Made by a program: the position numbers and the translations under genes
Notes under the pieces: model-generated
Databases searched by the model: none
Seen by the model: only the letters and a program-made list of their open reading frames with translations
Told to the model about the DNA's origin: nothing
Shown here: one piece after another, positions 27,051 through 35,173 of the stretch
Layout of the letters: every line of letters starts with the position of its first letter
Numbering within the stretch: position 1 is the stretch's first letter
Assembly (NCBI GenBank): GCA_964497635.1
Contig: CAZCDB010000001.1
Span: 1-57,210 of the forward strand
Direction of reading: 5' to 3'
DNA: 57,210 bases
Origin: CAMDWQ01 sp964497635
Lineage (GTDB): Bacteria > Omnitrophota > Gorgyraeia > 2-02-FULL-51-18

Positions 27051-27218
27051 CTAAGGAGTTGTCTCAGGGGTGGGATCGGACAAAGTTTGCTCCGGAGGAA
27101 GAGAATCTGAAGACGCCACGCCGGCCTTAAGGCTTAAGCGTCGGGCGATTTTCTCATCCCGCTTTTTTTTCTTGGCTTCTTCACGCTTTCTTTTATTAAG
27201 ATTAAAATTTTCTCTCAT
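27051..27218 (-). CDS. Small basic protein, function unknown
   Basis: A 55-residue reading frame between mgtE and the desaturase. The first 30 residues are almost all Arg, Lys, Glu and Asn (MRENFNLNKRKREEAKKKKR), predicted as one charged helix; the rest is a Ser/Pro/Thr tail. Similar short basic proteins occur in many bacteria without known function, and some may bind nucleic acid. The ribosome-binding site is weak. I call it a gene because it fills the gap neatly and its composition is unlike random intergenic sequence. Confidence 0.5.
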   Translation of the reverse strand: MRENFNLNKRKREEAKKKKRDEKIARRLSLKAGVASSDSLPPEQTLSDPTPETTP

Positions 27219-27266
27219 CAGGCCATCTTAACAGCTTTGGAGAGGCTTCTCAATCTATTTAACAGA

Positions 27267-28643
27267 TTAGCTGTGAATCAAGAGCAGTGTTGCGAGGGTG
27301 AAATAGGTCAGATTGCTGATAATGTCGGTAATCGTGGTAATCAAGGGACCGGTGGCGGTGGCCGGATCCACCCCGGCACGATCCAAAACGATAGGACCCA
27401 CAGCGCCAATGGTGGATGCGACGGTCATCGAGGTAAGAATGCCAGCGCCCACCACCAAGGAAAATTGAAAATGGTATTGGCTTCCATAAAGAAGATAGGC
27501 TGCGCCGCCCAGAAGGAGACTATAAATAAACCCCAGAAGGAAGCCGACTCCTACTTCGCGCAGGATGATGCTGGTTTTGTGGTGGCCATTAACCTGTCCC
27601 AAAGCGAGGCTGCGCACAACAATCGTGGCGGATTGGGAGCCGACATTTCCTCCCATTCCGGCAATTAGAGGGGAGAACGAAGCTAAAGCGATAATCTTGG
27701 CGATGATGGGTTCATGGTGTTTAATGATGAGGGAAATCACCATCCCGCCCAGAAGAGTGACTAGAAGCCATGGCATGCGAATGCGAACAACCTTTAGGAT
27801 AGATCTTTCATCAAAATCCTGAGCTTGCGTTCCTGCCATCTTGGCAATGTCTTCGGTGGCTTCTTGTTTCATGATGGACAAGATGTCATCAGAGGTAATG
27901 ACGCCAATCAATTTCCCCTCTTGATCGACAACCGGTGCTGAGGCCAGATGATACTTTTCAAAAATTTTAGCGACGTCTTCCTGATCTGTTTCCGGCCGAA
28001 TTTTTATCCCCTCAATCGAGGACATGAAGGTTTGAAGTTTTTCATCCGTCGGGGCGCTTAAAATATCTTGGACGTCCAGGGTTCCGACAGCTTTTCCTGT
28101 ATCGTCTGTGACAAAAAGGGAAGCCAAGTGTTTTTTTTGGTTGGGCCGAAGGATGGACTGGAGAAGTGAGATGGCTTGCTTGGCCGTCATTTTGGGGGAG
28201 AGACGGATAAACTCAGGGTGCATGAGACTGCCCGCCTGATTTTCCTCAAACTTCATTAAGGTATCGATGGAAGTCAGTGAAGCTTGATGTTTGATGAGGC
28301 TTGTCATGCGCTTGACCATGCGCGGGGGCATGACATGAAATATTTTAGCCAGATCCGGAGAGTCTATGCCTTCCAGGATAGGTGTCACCATATCTTCTTG
28401 GAGCTTATCCAGGAGGTATTTTTGATCTTCCAGTTCAAGGATTTCAAAAAGTTTGAGAGCGGTTCTGGAAGGAAGGAGTCTAAAAATTTGTAATTTTTCT
28501 TGCTCGTCAAAGTGTTTCCAACACCCCGCGAAATCAATCGGGGAGTATTCACGGGCCAGCTGTTTTAGAAGGACGTAGTCTCTTTGCTTCAAAAGCTCCC
28601 GAATTTCTGGGATCAGAAGCGTCATGACATGAGTTTGTTCCAT
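27267..28643 (-). CDS. mgtE: Magnesium transporter MgtE
   Basis: 458 residues with the full MgtE layout: an N-terminal helical domain (about 1-130), a pair of CBS domains (about 135-255) that sense Mg2+, a plug helix and five membrane segments (about 285-455). The pore signature GMGGNVGSQSATIVVRSLA is near 335. It imports Mg2+ down its gradient and closes when cytoplasmic Mg2+ is high. The ATG is at 28641-28643. No Mg2+ riboswitch is visible in the short upstream region. Confidence 0.95.
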   Translation of the reverse strand: MEQTHVMTLLIPEIRELLKQRDYVLLKQLAREYSPIDFAGCWKHFDEQEKLQIFRLLPSRTALKLFEILELEDQKYLLDKLQEDMVTPILEGIDSPDLAKIFHVMPPRMVKRMTSLIKHQASLTSIDTLMKFEENQAGSLMHPEFIRLSPKMTAKQAISLLQSILRPNQKKHLASLFVTDDTGKAVGTLDVQDILSAPTDEKLQTFMSSIEGIKIRPETDQEDVAKIFEKYHLASAPVVDQEGKLIGVITSDDILSIMKQEATEDIAKMAGTQAQDFDERSILKVVRIRMPWLLVTLLGGMVISLIIKHHEPIIAKIIALASFSPLIAGMGGNVGSQSATIVVRSLALGQVNGHHKTSIILREVGVGFLLGFIYSLLLGGAAYLLYGSQYHFQFSLVVGAGILTSMTVASTIGAVGPIVLDRAGVDPATATGPLITTITDIISNLTYFTLATLLLIHS

Positions 28644-28737
28644 AGAGCCTTAGAATAGGCGCCGAAGATAACCTTGTCAATCACGAAGCCTCTAAGGGTC
28701 TCCCAAAATAGAGCTTTAGCCCCTAGCTTCGATGGGT

Positions 28738-28743
28738 TATACT
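28738..28743 (+). promoter_or_regulatory. Possible -10 box for a leaderless pilin transcript
   Basis: TATACT ends six bases before the ATG at 28750, so the transcript would begin at or next to the start codon. No Shine-Dalgarno sequence is visible. The -35 position (TTTAGC at 28715-28720) is weak. Confidence 0.35.
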
Positions 28744-28749
28744 GACTCA

Positions 28750-29103
28750 ATGAAACAATTCTCTAGAGGTTTTACCTTGCTTGAAATCATGATTGTTTGC
28801 GCGGTGATTGTTATGTTGGGGTCTATTGCGGTTCCTTCGTTTAGGGTCGCAAGAGAAACCGCGAGAACAAATTCCTGCTTAAATAATCTAAGAATTATTT
28901 CCCAGGCTAAAAATCAACTGGCTCTAGCAGACGGTTTGGGGGATGAGGACGTACCAACATCGGCGCAAATTTCTCCTTACCTTAAATTTGCCGATTCTTC
29001 CACCGGTCTCCCCGCAGAGCCTTTGGGCGGTACTTATTCCATCAATGAGATTAATATCAAGCCGACCTGCAGCGTTGGCTCCCCCCACGTCCTTCAAGAT
29101 TAA
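28750..29103 (+). CDS. Type IV pilin-like (pseudopilin) protein
   Basis: 117 residues from this ATG. The leader MKQFSRG is followed by FTLLEIMIVCAVIVMLGSI, a textbook prepilin N-terminus: cleavage by PilD after Gly, methylated Phe, Glu at +5, then a hydrophobic helix. The body is short, with two Cys that could pair. An ATG 18 bases upstream (28732) would add six residues; I prefer 28750 because it gives the normal leader length. No pilus assembly, secretion or prepilin peptidase genes lie in the window, so it is an orphan that would use machinery encoded elsewhere. Confidence 0.85.
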   Translation: MKQFSRGFTLLEIMIVCAVIVMLGSIAVPSFRVARETARTNSCLNNLRIISQAKNQLALADGLGDEDVPTSAQISPYLKFADSSTGLPAEPLGGTYSINEINIKPTCSVGSPHVLQD

Positions 29104-29133
29104 ACCAACTGTTTTGTTTTTGGAGGTCCGGGC

Positions 29134-29997
29134 ATGAAAAAAGTATTAATCGTTGCCAAAAAAAGCGCTTACCAGACTTATTTTAATGAGTACCAACACC
29201 AGTCGCTTAAAAAACTAATCCGCAAAGGCGACGCGGCGCTCCTAAGAATCCGTCGTTCCCATGACACCCACTACAAAACACTTGAGGATATCCGACAATT
29301 TTTAAAAAAAAGAAATGTTTCTGTGCATGTTTTATTTCGAGGGGAAAAGTTTGATTCTAAAAAATATGATCTGGTGATTTCAGTGGGTGGGGATGGCTCA
29401 TTTTTGGAGGCGTCTCATCAGCTTGAAAAAGGACTCATTCTTGGGGTCAACTCGGACACCAGTCACAGTGTTGGAAAACTTTGCCCGGCCAATCGTAGCA
29501 ATTTTGAGTATTATTTTAATCAAATCCAAAAAGGTCATTTCAAAATCCAGTCGCTTCACCGCATGGAAGTCCGTCTAAATCGTAAAAAATTGGCCTTTTA
29601 TGTGCTCAACGATATTCTTGTCACTCATCTGTGCCCGGCGGCCATGAGCCACTACACGATCCAAATCGGTTCTGTGGCTGAAAAACAAAGAAGCTCGGGT
29701 GTTTGGATCTCAACCGCTGCGGGTTCGACGGCGGCGATGCATTCAGCGGGCGGTCGACCGATGCTACAGACTTCCAAGGCTCTTCAGTATTTGCCGCGAG
29801 AGCTTTTTCAGGGGCACGGTCAAGACTATAGACTCCAGGGTGGGATTCTTCCTCCAGGTAAAAAACTGACCCTTGTTTCCCAAATGCAAGAGGGGATGCT
29901 TTATCTGGACGGCGCCCACCATACAATGCCGTTTGGGTACGGGGATCGTCTGGAAGTGTCAGATGGGGTGCCGCTTCATAGTGTTTTTATTGCTTGA
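29134..29997 (+). CDS. nadK: NAD kinase family protein (NADK2-like)
   Basis: 287 residues. SVGGDGSFLEA near 85 is the GGDG motif of NAD/diacylglycerol kinases, NDILVT near 160 is the NE/ND region and STAAGSTAAMHSAGG near 190 matches the conserved Gly-Ser-Thr-Ala block. GVNSDTSHSVGKLC near 108 resembles the mitochondrial NADK2 branch more than the standard bacterial NadK. It should phosphorylate NAD to NADP. GGAGG at 29122-29126 sits seven bases before the ATG. The call as a kinase of this family is strong, substrate preference less so. Confidence 0.82.
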   Translation: MKKVLIVAKKSAYQTYFNEYQHQSLKKLIRKGDAALLRIRRSHDTHYKTLEDIRQFLKKRNVSVHVLFRGEKFDSKKYDLVISVGGDGSFLEASHQLEKGLILGVNSDTSHSVGKLCPANRSNFEYYFNQIQKGHFKIQSLHRMEVRLNRKKLAFYVLNDILVTHLCPAAMSHYTIQIGSVAEKQRSSGVWISTAAGSTAAMHSAGGRPMLQTSKALQYLPRELFQGHGQDYRLQGGILPPGKKLTLVSQMQEGMLYLDGAHHTMPFGYGDRLEVSDGVPLHSVFIA

Positions 29998-30022
29998 CGC
30001 CCATAATTTTATTATTTATGAT
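29994..30022 (+). promoter_or_regulatory. Sigma-70-type promoter of the lipid-modification operon
   Basis: TTGACG (29994-29999) and TATGAT (30017-30022) are 17 bases apart. The -35 box overlaps the end of the NAD kinase gene. The transcript would start near 30029, about 20 bases before the regulator's ATG. Confidence 0.75.
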
Positions 30023-30044
30023 ATTTCTGTAATTTCAGAAATAT
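30021..30044 (+). promoter_or_regulatory. Perfect 9-bp inverted repeat, likely operator
   Basis: ATATTTCTG (30021-30029), six bases, then CAGAAATAT (30036-30044). It overlaps the end of the -10 box and the expected start point, the usual place for a MarR/GbsR-type repressor to block its own promoter. Autorepression by the regulator at 30050 is inferred. Confidence 0.65.
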
Positions 30045-30049
30045 AGATA

Positions 30050-30601
30050 ATGAAACTATCCGAAGTTCAAAAACGCTTTATTCTTCATTGGGGGGAGATT
30101 GGCGCCTGGTCCGGAATCAACCGGACGGTGGCCCAGATCTTTGCCCTGCTCTATCTTTCCGATAAAGCTCTAAACGCCGAACAAATCGCAGAAACTCTTT
30201 CCATCTCCAGGTCCAATGTCAGCACGGGGATCCGTGAACTTCAGACCTGGCGTCTGATTCGGGTGATTCATGTCATAGGGGACCGGCGGGATCATTTTGA
30301 AACACTCAAAGATGTTTGGGAGATGTTCTCGCTCATGATGGATGAGAGGCGACGCCGGGAGTTTGACCCGACTCGCCAGGTTTTAAAATCCTGCTTGGAG
30401 GATTTGGAAAAAGCAAGTCCGGAAGATTTATCCACCAAAAAAGCGATTGGGCAGATGCTTGATTTTTTTGACACGATGACGATATTTCATGATGAGCTTC
30501 GACAAATTCCCTCCAAGCAGATGAAGCAATTTGTCGCCTCGACTCGGAAAATCCAACAACTACTAAAATTATTGCCATCGTATGGAAAAGAGAAGACATA
30601 A
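30050..30601 (+). CDS. GbsR/MarR-family transcriptional regulator
   Basis: 183 residues. A winged helix-turn-helix lies at about 20-90 (AEQIAETLSISRSNVSTGIR is the recognition region), with RDHFETLKDVWEMFSLMMDERRRREF after it, a stretch typical of GbsR-type regulators. The C-terminal half is helical for dimerisation. GbsR relatives respond to small molecules such as choline; the ligand here is unknown. It is the first gene of the lipid operon and probably controls it through the palindrome just upstream. The next gene starts two bases after its stop. Confidence 0.85.
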   Translation: MKLSEVQKRFILHWGEIGAWSGINRTVAQIFALLYLSDKALNAEQIAETLSISRSNVSTGIRELQTWRLIRVIHVIGDRRDHFETLKDVWEMFSLMMDERRRREFDPTRQVLKSCLEDLEKASPEDLSTKKAIGQMLDFFDTMTIFHDELRQIPSKQMKQFVASTRKIQQLLKLLPSYGKEKT

Positions 30602-30603
30602 CC

Positions 30604-31335
30604 ATGGCGATCCTTCTGTTTATTCTCCTCCACTGGTATCTAGCGGCTTTTTGTCAGACGGTGTATTTGCATCGATACGCGTCGCATCAGATGTTTACAA
30701 TGACACGTTTTTGGGAGCGCGTGTTTTACGTCCTCACCTTCATCACTCAAGGGTCTTCTTATCTCAATCCTCGCGCTTATGCTCTAATGCATCGGATGCA
30801 TCATGCTTATAGCGATACAACAAGCGATCCTCACTCTCCTGTTTTTTTTAAAAGTCCTGTCCGGATGATGCTTAACACATTGAAGGTCTATCTAGATTTA
30901 TATTCCAATAAAATTCAGCCCGAGCCAAAATTTGAGGGCGGGTACCCCGAGTGGCCGGTGTTTGATCGGTGGGCCAATCTTTTGGGAGTGCGATTTCTCT
31001 GGATTGTCGCGTATATCGCTTTTTATGTCTATTTCGCGACGGCGTGGTGGCAGTTTTTGTTGATCCCTATCCACATTTTTATGGGACCAATCCATGGGGC
31101 GATCGTCAACTGGTGCGGTCACCGCTACGGCTATGCCAATCACGACAATCGTGATCAATCCAAAAACACCCTCTCGGTCGATCTATTGACCATGGGGGAG
31201 CTGATGCAAAATAATCATCACCGGGATACCCAGAGAGTTAACTTTGCCCATCGTTGGTTTGAGTGGGATCCGACGTACTTCTTGCTTCGGATCCTTCACC
31301 GGGCTAAAGTGCTCCGTTTTAGCAGGTCTCAGTAA
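30604..31335 (+). CDS. Fatty-acid desaturase (second copy)
   Basis: 243 residues, shorter than the desaturase at 26130 and not closely alike. Histidine boxes: HRYASH near 24, HRMHH near 62 and NNHHRDTQR near 202. Several hydrophobic segments flank them. It resembles small acyl-CoA/acyl-phospholipid desaturases of the FA_desaturase family. In this operon it could make the double bond later methylated or cyclopropanated by the two methyltransferases. Its TAA shares a base with the next ATG (TAATG). Confidence 0.85.
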   Translation: MAILLFILLHWYLAAFCQTVYLHRYASHQMFTMTRFWERVFYVLTFITQGSSYLNPRAYALMHRMHHAYSDTTSDPHSPVFFKSPVRMMLNTLKVYLDLYSNKIQPEPKFEGGYPEWPVFDRWANLLGVRFLWIVAYIAFYVYFATAWWQFLLIPIHIFMGPIHGAIVNWCGHRYGYANHDNRDQSKNTLSVDLLTMGELMQNNHHRDTQRVNFAHRWFEWDPTYFLLRILHRAKVLRFSRSQ

Positions 31336-32126
31336 TGTCCACTTTTCACTTGGCTTGCCTTTTGGGAGTGATGTTTGTTTTTATTTTCATGATTTTTTTG
31401 TGGGTTTTACAGCTGAAAACAAAAAATGCGGGCGTTGTCGATCTAGGGTGGACTCTCTCGTTGGTGGTTTTGGTGGTCTCTTATGCGGTGGCGGCGCCCG
31501 GAGCATTTCAGCGTAAGTTTTTGATTGTCGGCATGGTGCTGTGCTGGGGACTGCGATTGGCTTCTCATATTTACCGACGGATACAAAAAGAAGTCCATGA
31601 AGATCACCGCTATCAGAGCATGAGGCAAGCTCTGGGGAATAAGGCTCCTTTCTTTTTTCTCCTCTTTTTTCTTTTTCAAGCGGTGGTGGCGGTGGCGATT
31701 TCGCTGCCGTTTTACCTAGCGTCTAAAAATCCAGATCCAAAGCTTTATCCCGTGGAAGTGATCGCTTTAATTTTATGGGGGATTGCTTTCACGGGTGAGA
31801 CCATCGCAGATGCTCAGCTGCGTGGTTTTAAACACGATCCCGCCAATCGTGGCAAAGTCTGTGAGGTGGGTCTTTGGAACTATTCGCGGCATCCCAACTA
31901 TTTTTTTGAATGCCTTATCTGGATCAGTTATTTTCTGGTGGCGTCGGCGTCTCCCGGGGGAATTTACGCATTGGTCAGTCCGGTACTCATGATTTTTTTT
32001 ATTGTGAAGGTGAGCGGCGTACCTCCGGCGGAAGCACAGTCTCTGGCTTCGCGTGGAGAAGCTTACCGACGCTATCAAGCCTCCACCTCTGTCCTAATTC
32101 CCTGGTTTAAGAAAAATAAGGTATGA
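31335..32126 (+). CDS. DUF1295 membrane protein (steroid 5-alpha-reductase-like)
   Basis: 263 residues with about six hydrophobic segments. The C-terminal signature WNYSRHPNYFFECLIWISY near residues 180-198 is diagnostic of the DUF1295 / 5-alpha-reductase / isoprenylcysteine methyltransferase superfamily. The steroid reductases in that group use NADPH to reduce C=C bonds next to carbonyls; what this protein reduces or methylates is unknown. Such genes recur next to cyclopropane synthase-like genes. Overlaps the following gene by four bases. Confidence 0.85.
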   Translation: MSTFHLACLLGVMFVFIFMIFLWVLQLKTKNAGVVDLGWTLSLVVLVVSYAVAAPGAFQRKFLIVGMVLCWGLRLASHIYRRIQKEVHEDHRYQSMRQALGNKAPFFFLLFFLFQAVVAVAISLPFYLASKNPDPKLYPVEVIALILWGIAFTGETIADAQLRGFKHDPANRGKVCEVGLWNYSRHPNYFFECLIWISYFLVASASPGGIYALVSPVLMIFFIVKVSGVPPAEAQSLASRGEAYRRYQASTSVLIPWFKKNKV

Positions 32127-33160
32127 GTTTTCAATTTACCCTGCTTGAAAAAGGACTTCTTCCAGATGTTCTTATCCGTTGGGGGATCCGCGATCTTTTG
32201 AAGAAAAAACTCGAGCTTGAATCCCGCGGGGGAGTCCAGGCCCAATCCGAGCGTTTCCGTCAATTTCTTGAGGCAACGCGCAAAAGCCCTATTTCCATCA
32301 ATACCGATGAGGCCAATGCCCAGCATTACGAGGTGCCGGCAGAGTTTTTTGAAAAAATCATGGGCTCTCGGATGAAATACAGCTCGGGGTACTGGAAGGA
32401 TGGAGTTTCTTGGCTCAACCAATCCGAAGAAGACATGCTGGCACTGACCGCTCAAAGGGCCGAGCTTCGGGACGGACAAACTATTTTAGAGCTGGGTTGC
32501 GGCTGGGGATCGCTGACACTTTGGATGGCCGAGCATTTTCCCAAAAGCCGTATCGTGGCTGTCTCCAATTCCAAAAGCCAAAAGCAATTTATCGAGGCTA
32601 AAGCCGCTCGCCTTGGCATCCGCAACGTCACCGTCATTACTTGTGAAATGAGCCAGTTTCATACGGAAGAGACCTTTGACCGGATTGTCACCGTGGAAAT
32701 GTTTGAGCACATGCGAAACTACGAAAAACTTTTTGAAAAAGTCTCCGGATTTTTAAAGCCCTTAGGCAAACTATTCATTCATGTATTTTCTCACAAGCAG
32801 TGGGCCTACTTTTATGAGGACAATGGACCCCAGGATTGGATCACGCGCTTTTTTTTCTCAGGCGGGACGATGCCCAGTCATCACTTGTTTCTTTATTTTC
32901 AAAATTTTTTGACGATTGAAAATCACTGGCAAGTGGACGGGACCCATTATCAGAAAACTTGCCGGGCCTGGTTGGAGAATATGGACCGTCATGAAAAAGA
33001 AATCCGGCCTATTTTAAAAAAGGTTTACGGCGCTGAGAGCGGGAAGTGGTGGGTGTATTGGCGTGTGTTTTTTATGGCGTGTGAGGAGCTTTTTGGCTAT
33101 CGGGGAGGTCAAGAGTGGATGGTAAGCCACTATCTTTTTCGGAAGGCTTCGGGTGAATAA
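32123..33160 (+). CDS. SAM-dependent methyltransferase of the cyclopropane-synthase family (short form)
   Basis: 345 residues. The SAM-binding motif I is ILELGCGWGSLTLWMAEHFP near 118, with TVEMFEHMRNYEKLF further on. The N-terminal region containing AQHYEVPAEFFEKIMG and MKYSSGYW fits the coclaurine N-methyltransferase-like branch of CFA synthases. It probably methylates an unsaturated acyl chain or another lipid. It differs clearly from the longer CFA synthase at 35154, so the operon has two distinct methyltransferases. Overlaps both neighbours (4 and 8 bases). Confidence 0.85.
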   Translation: MSFQFTLLEKGLLPDVLIRWGIRDLLKKKLELESRGGVQAQSERFRQFLEATRKSPISINTDEANAQHYEVPAEFFEKIMGSRMKYSSGYWKDGVSWLNQSEEDMLALTAQRAELRDGQTILELGCGWGSLTLWMAEHFPKSRIVAVSNSKSQKQFIEAKAARLGIRNVTVITCEMSQFHTEETFDRIVTVEMFEHMRNYEKLFEKVSGFLKPLGKLFIHVFSHKQWAYFYEDNGPQDWITRFFFSGGTMPSHHLFLYFQNFLTIENHWQVDGTHYQKTCRAWLENMDRHEKEIRPILKKVYGAESGKWWVYWRVFFMACEELFGYRGGQEWMVSHYLFRKASGE

Positions 33161-34397
33161 ACCAAAGGTAGCGGTCATCGGCACCGGCATCGCAGGGATG
33201 GCGGCGGCTTACACACTTCGGGATCGATGCGAAATTTCATTTTACGAAAAAGAAGCGGTTCCAGGAGGACATACTCACACTGTCACCATCGATGAAGAAG
33301 GTCAGCCGATTTTCATCGACACGGGGTTTATGGTCTACAACGAAGTGACTTATCCGGAGCTGGTCCGATTTTTCAAAGCGCTGGAGATTCCCGTTAAAAA
33401 TACCTCGATGTCTTTTAGCGTCCAGCACAAACCTTCCGATCTTGAGTACTGCGGCACCGGCATCGCGGGACTTTTTTCCCAGAAAAAAAATATTTTTCGG
33501 CCCTCTTATTGGAAACTACTTGGGGCGATTGATCGATTTAATCGCGAGTGTTTAGAGATTTTGTCGGAAGGGGCGAACCCCAATCAAACAATTGCCGAAT
33601 ATGTTCTAAAAAAAAATCTAGGGGAAGATATTCTTGAAAAGTATCTTCTCCCAATGAGTGCGGCGATCTGGTCAACTCCTCCGGACAAAATGCTGCAGTT
33701 TCCGGCACGGACCTTGGTGCGTTTTTTTAAAAACCATGGGCTTTTGGGACTGACCGGGCATTTTCAGTGGAAAACCATTGAAGGGGGAAGTCGTGTCTAC
33801 CGCGACAAAGTGCTCTCGTTTTTCCCAGGGGCTCTGAAACTAGACCGGGCCGCGGTGGAGGTTTCACAAGATCAGGGGGCTGTTTTGGTTCGGGACAGCC
33901 GAGGGGAAGAGGCGCGTTTTGAAGCGGTGGTTTTGGCCTCTCACGCGGATCAGACTCTCAAGATGTTAAAAGACCCTTCTGTTTTAGAGCGAGAGCTTTT
34001 ATCAAAATTTCGCTACCAGAAAAACTTCTCAGTGCTTCACACCGACGAATCTTTGATGCCAAAAACTCGCACGGCTTGGTCGTCCTGGAATTACCGGATT
34101 GAGCCAGACCGCGCGTCCAGCGTGATTTACTGGATGAACAGTCTTCAAGGGGTCTCTAAAAAGAAAAATTATTTTGTTTCCATCAATGATCCGGGTCAAA
34201 TAGATCCTGCAAAAATTTTATGGAAAAAAGAAGTCGAGCATCCGATTTATAACGCGGAAGCCGTTGAGGCTCAAAAGGAGCTTCCCCGGCTCAATGAAAA
34301 GGGACCGATTTATTTTTGCGGAAGCTACTTTAACTATGGCTTTCATGAGGATGCGTTTGTTTCGGGGGTCCGAGCGGCTGAGGCGATTTTAAAATGA
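33153..34397 (+). CDS. FAD-dependent oxidoreductase (amine-oxidase fold)
   Basis: 414 residues. An N-terminal Rossmann dinucleotide motif, VIGTGIAGMAAAYTLRD, is followed by YEKEAVPGGHTHTV and FIDTGFMVYNEVTYPEL. The C-terminus CGSYFNYGFHEDAFVSGVRA closes the FAD site. It belongs to the group of flavoproteins found beside DUF1365 and CFA synthase genes, with acyl-chain desaturation as a proposed role for some members. GTG start at 33153 with GGAAGG at 33141-33146. It overlaps the previous gene by eight bases and the next by four. Confidence 0.87.
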   Translation: MNKPKVAVIGTGIAGMAAAYTLRDRCEISFYEKEAVPGGHTHTVTIDEEGQPIFIDTGFMVYNEVTYPELVRFFKALEIPVKNTSMSFSVQHKPSDLEYCGTGIAGLFSQKKNIFRPSYWKLLGAIDRFNRECLEILSEGANPNQTIAEYVLKKNLGEDILEKYLLPMSAAIWSTPPDKMLQFPARTLVRFFKNHGLLGLTGHFQWKTIEGGSRVYRDKVLSFFPGALKLDRAAVEVSQDQGAVLVRDSRGEEARFEAVVLASHADQTLKMLKDPSVLERELLSKFRYQKNFSVLHTDESLMPKTRTAWSSWNYRIEPDRASSVIYWMNSLQGVSKKKNYFVSINDPGQIDPAKILWKKEVEHPIYNAEAVEAQKELPRLNEKGPIYFCGSYFNYGFHEDAFVSGVRAAEAILK

Positions 34398-35173
34398 GTT
34401 CTTGTCTCTACGAGTGCGATATCCTGCACGCTCGCTTCTCTCCAAAAAAGTACAAGCTCTCCCAAAAGATCTTTATGTTTTATCTGGATTTGGATGAGCT
34501 GGAGGATCTTGGGAAAAAATTTTTATTTTTTGGCCGAAACCAGTGGAAGCTCTTTAATTTTTGTGACAAAGACCACTATGTCGGCCCTCACCCAACCGCC
34601 AAAGAAAATATTCTCGCTTTTCTTTCTTCTAAAGGAATGTCACCGCTGCCTCAGAAAATCAAGCTTCTGACCCATTTGCGGGTTTTGGGCTATGTGTTTA
34701 ATCCGGTGTCTTTTTATTTTTGCTTTGACGGCCAGGACAGGCCGGTGGCGGTGGTGGCGGAGGTGGGGAATACGTTTGGGGAGCAAAAGGCATTTTATCT
34801 TGGAAAAGACAAATGGGTGGGAGATGCTTTTAAAGACCGTCAGACCAAATATTATTATATTTCTCCTTTTGTGGATTTGGATGCACAACTGGATTTTCAT
34901 CTAGAGGTTCCGGGTGAGACGATGAATATTCGGGTGGATGATTGGAAGGAAGGTCAGAAGTTTTTTATTTCGACGATGACGGGAAAAAGAAAGCCTCTTT
35001 CCGATGCCTCCCTTCTTTGGTATGCTCTGCGTTATCCGCTGGTAACGCTTCAGGTGATCTTATCGATTCACTGGCATGCGTGGCGGCTGTGGCTTTTAAA
35101 AGTGCCTCATCATCCCAAACAAGAAAGACCCGATTTGCAAAGAGACGTGACGCGTGAGTACCAAAAAAAGTAA
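34394..35173 (+). CDS. DUF1365 family protein
   Basis: 259 residues, no known catalytic mechanism. CLYECDILHARFSPKKYKL at the N-terminus and FNPVSFYFCFD near 110 are DUF1365 hallmarks, as are the conserved aromatic/charged blocks after them. No strong transmembrane segment except a hydrophobic stretch near 215-235. DUF1365 genes sit between the flavoprotein and CFA synthase in many bacteria, as here. ATG overlaps the previous stop; the 3' end overlaps the next gene by 20 bases. Confidence 0.88.
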   Translation: MSSCLYECDILHARFSPKKYKLSQKIFMFYLDLDELEDLGKKFLFFGRNQWKLFNFCDKDHYVGPHPTAKENILAFLSSKGMSPLPQKIKLLTHLRVLGYVFNPVSFYFCFDGQDRPVAVVAEVGNTFGEQKAFYLGKDKWVGDAFKDRQTKYYYISPFVDLDAQLDFHLEVPGETMNIRVDDWKEGQKFFISTMTGKRKPLSDASLLWYALRYPLVTLQVILSIHWHAWRLWLLKVPHHPKQERPDLQRDVTREYQKK

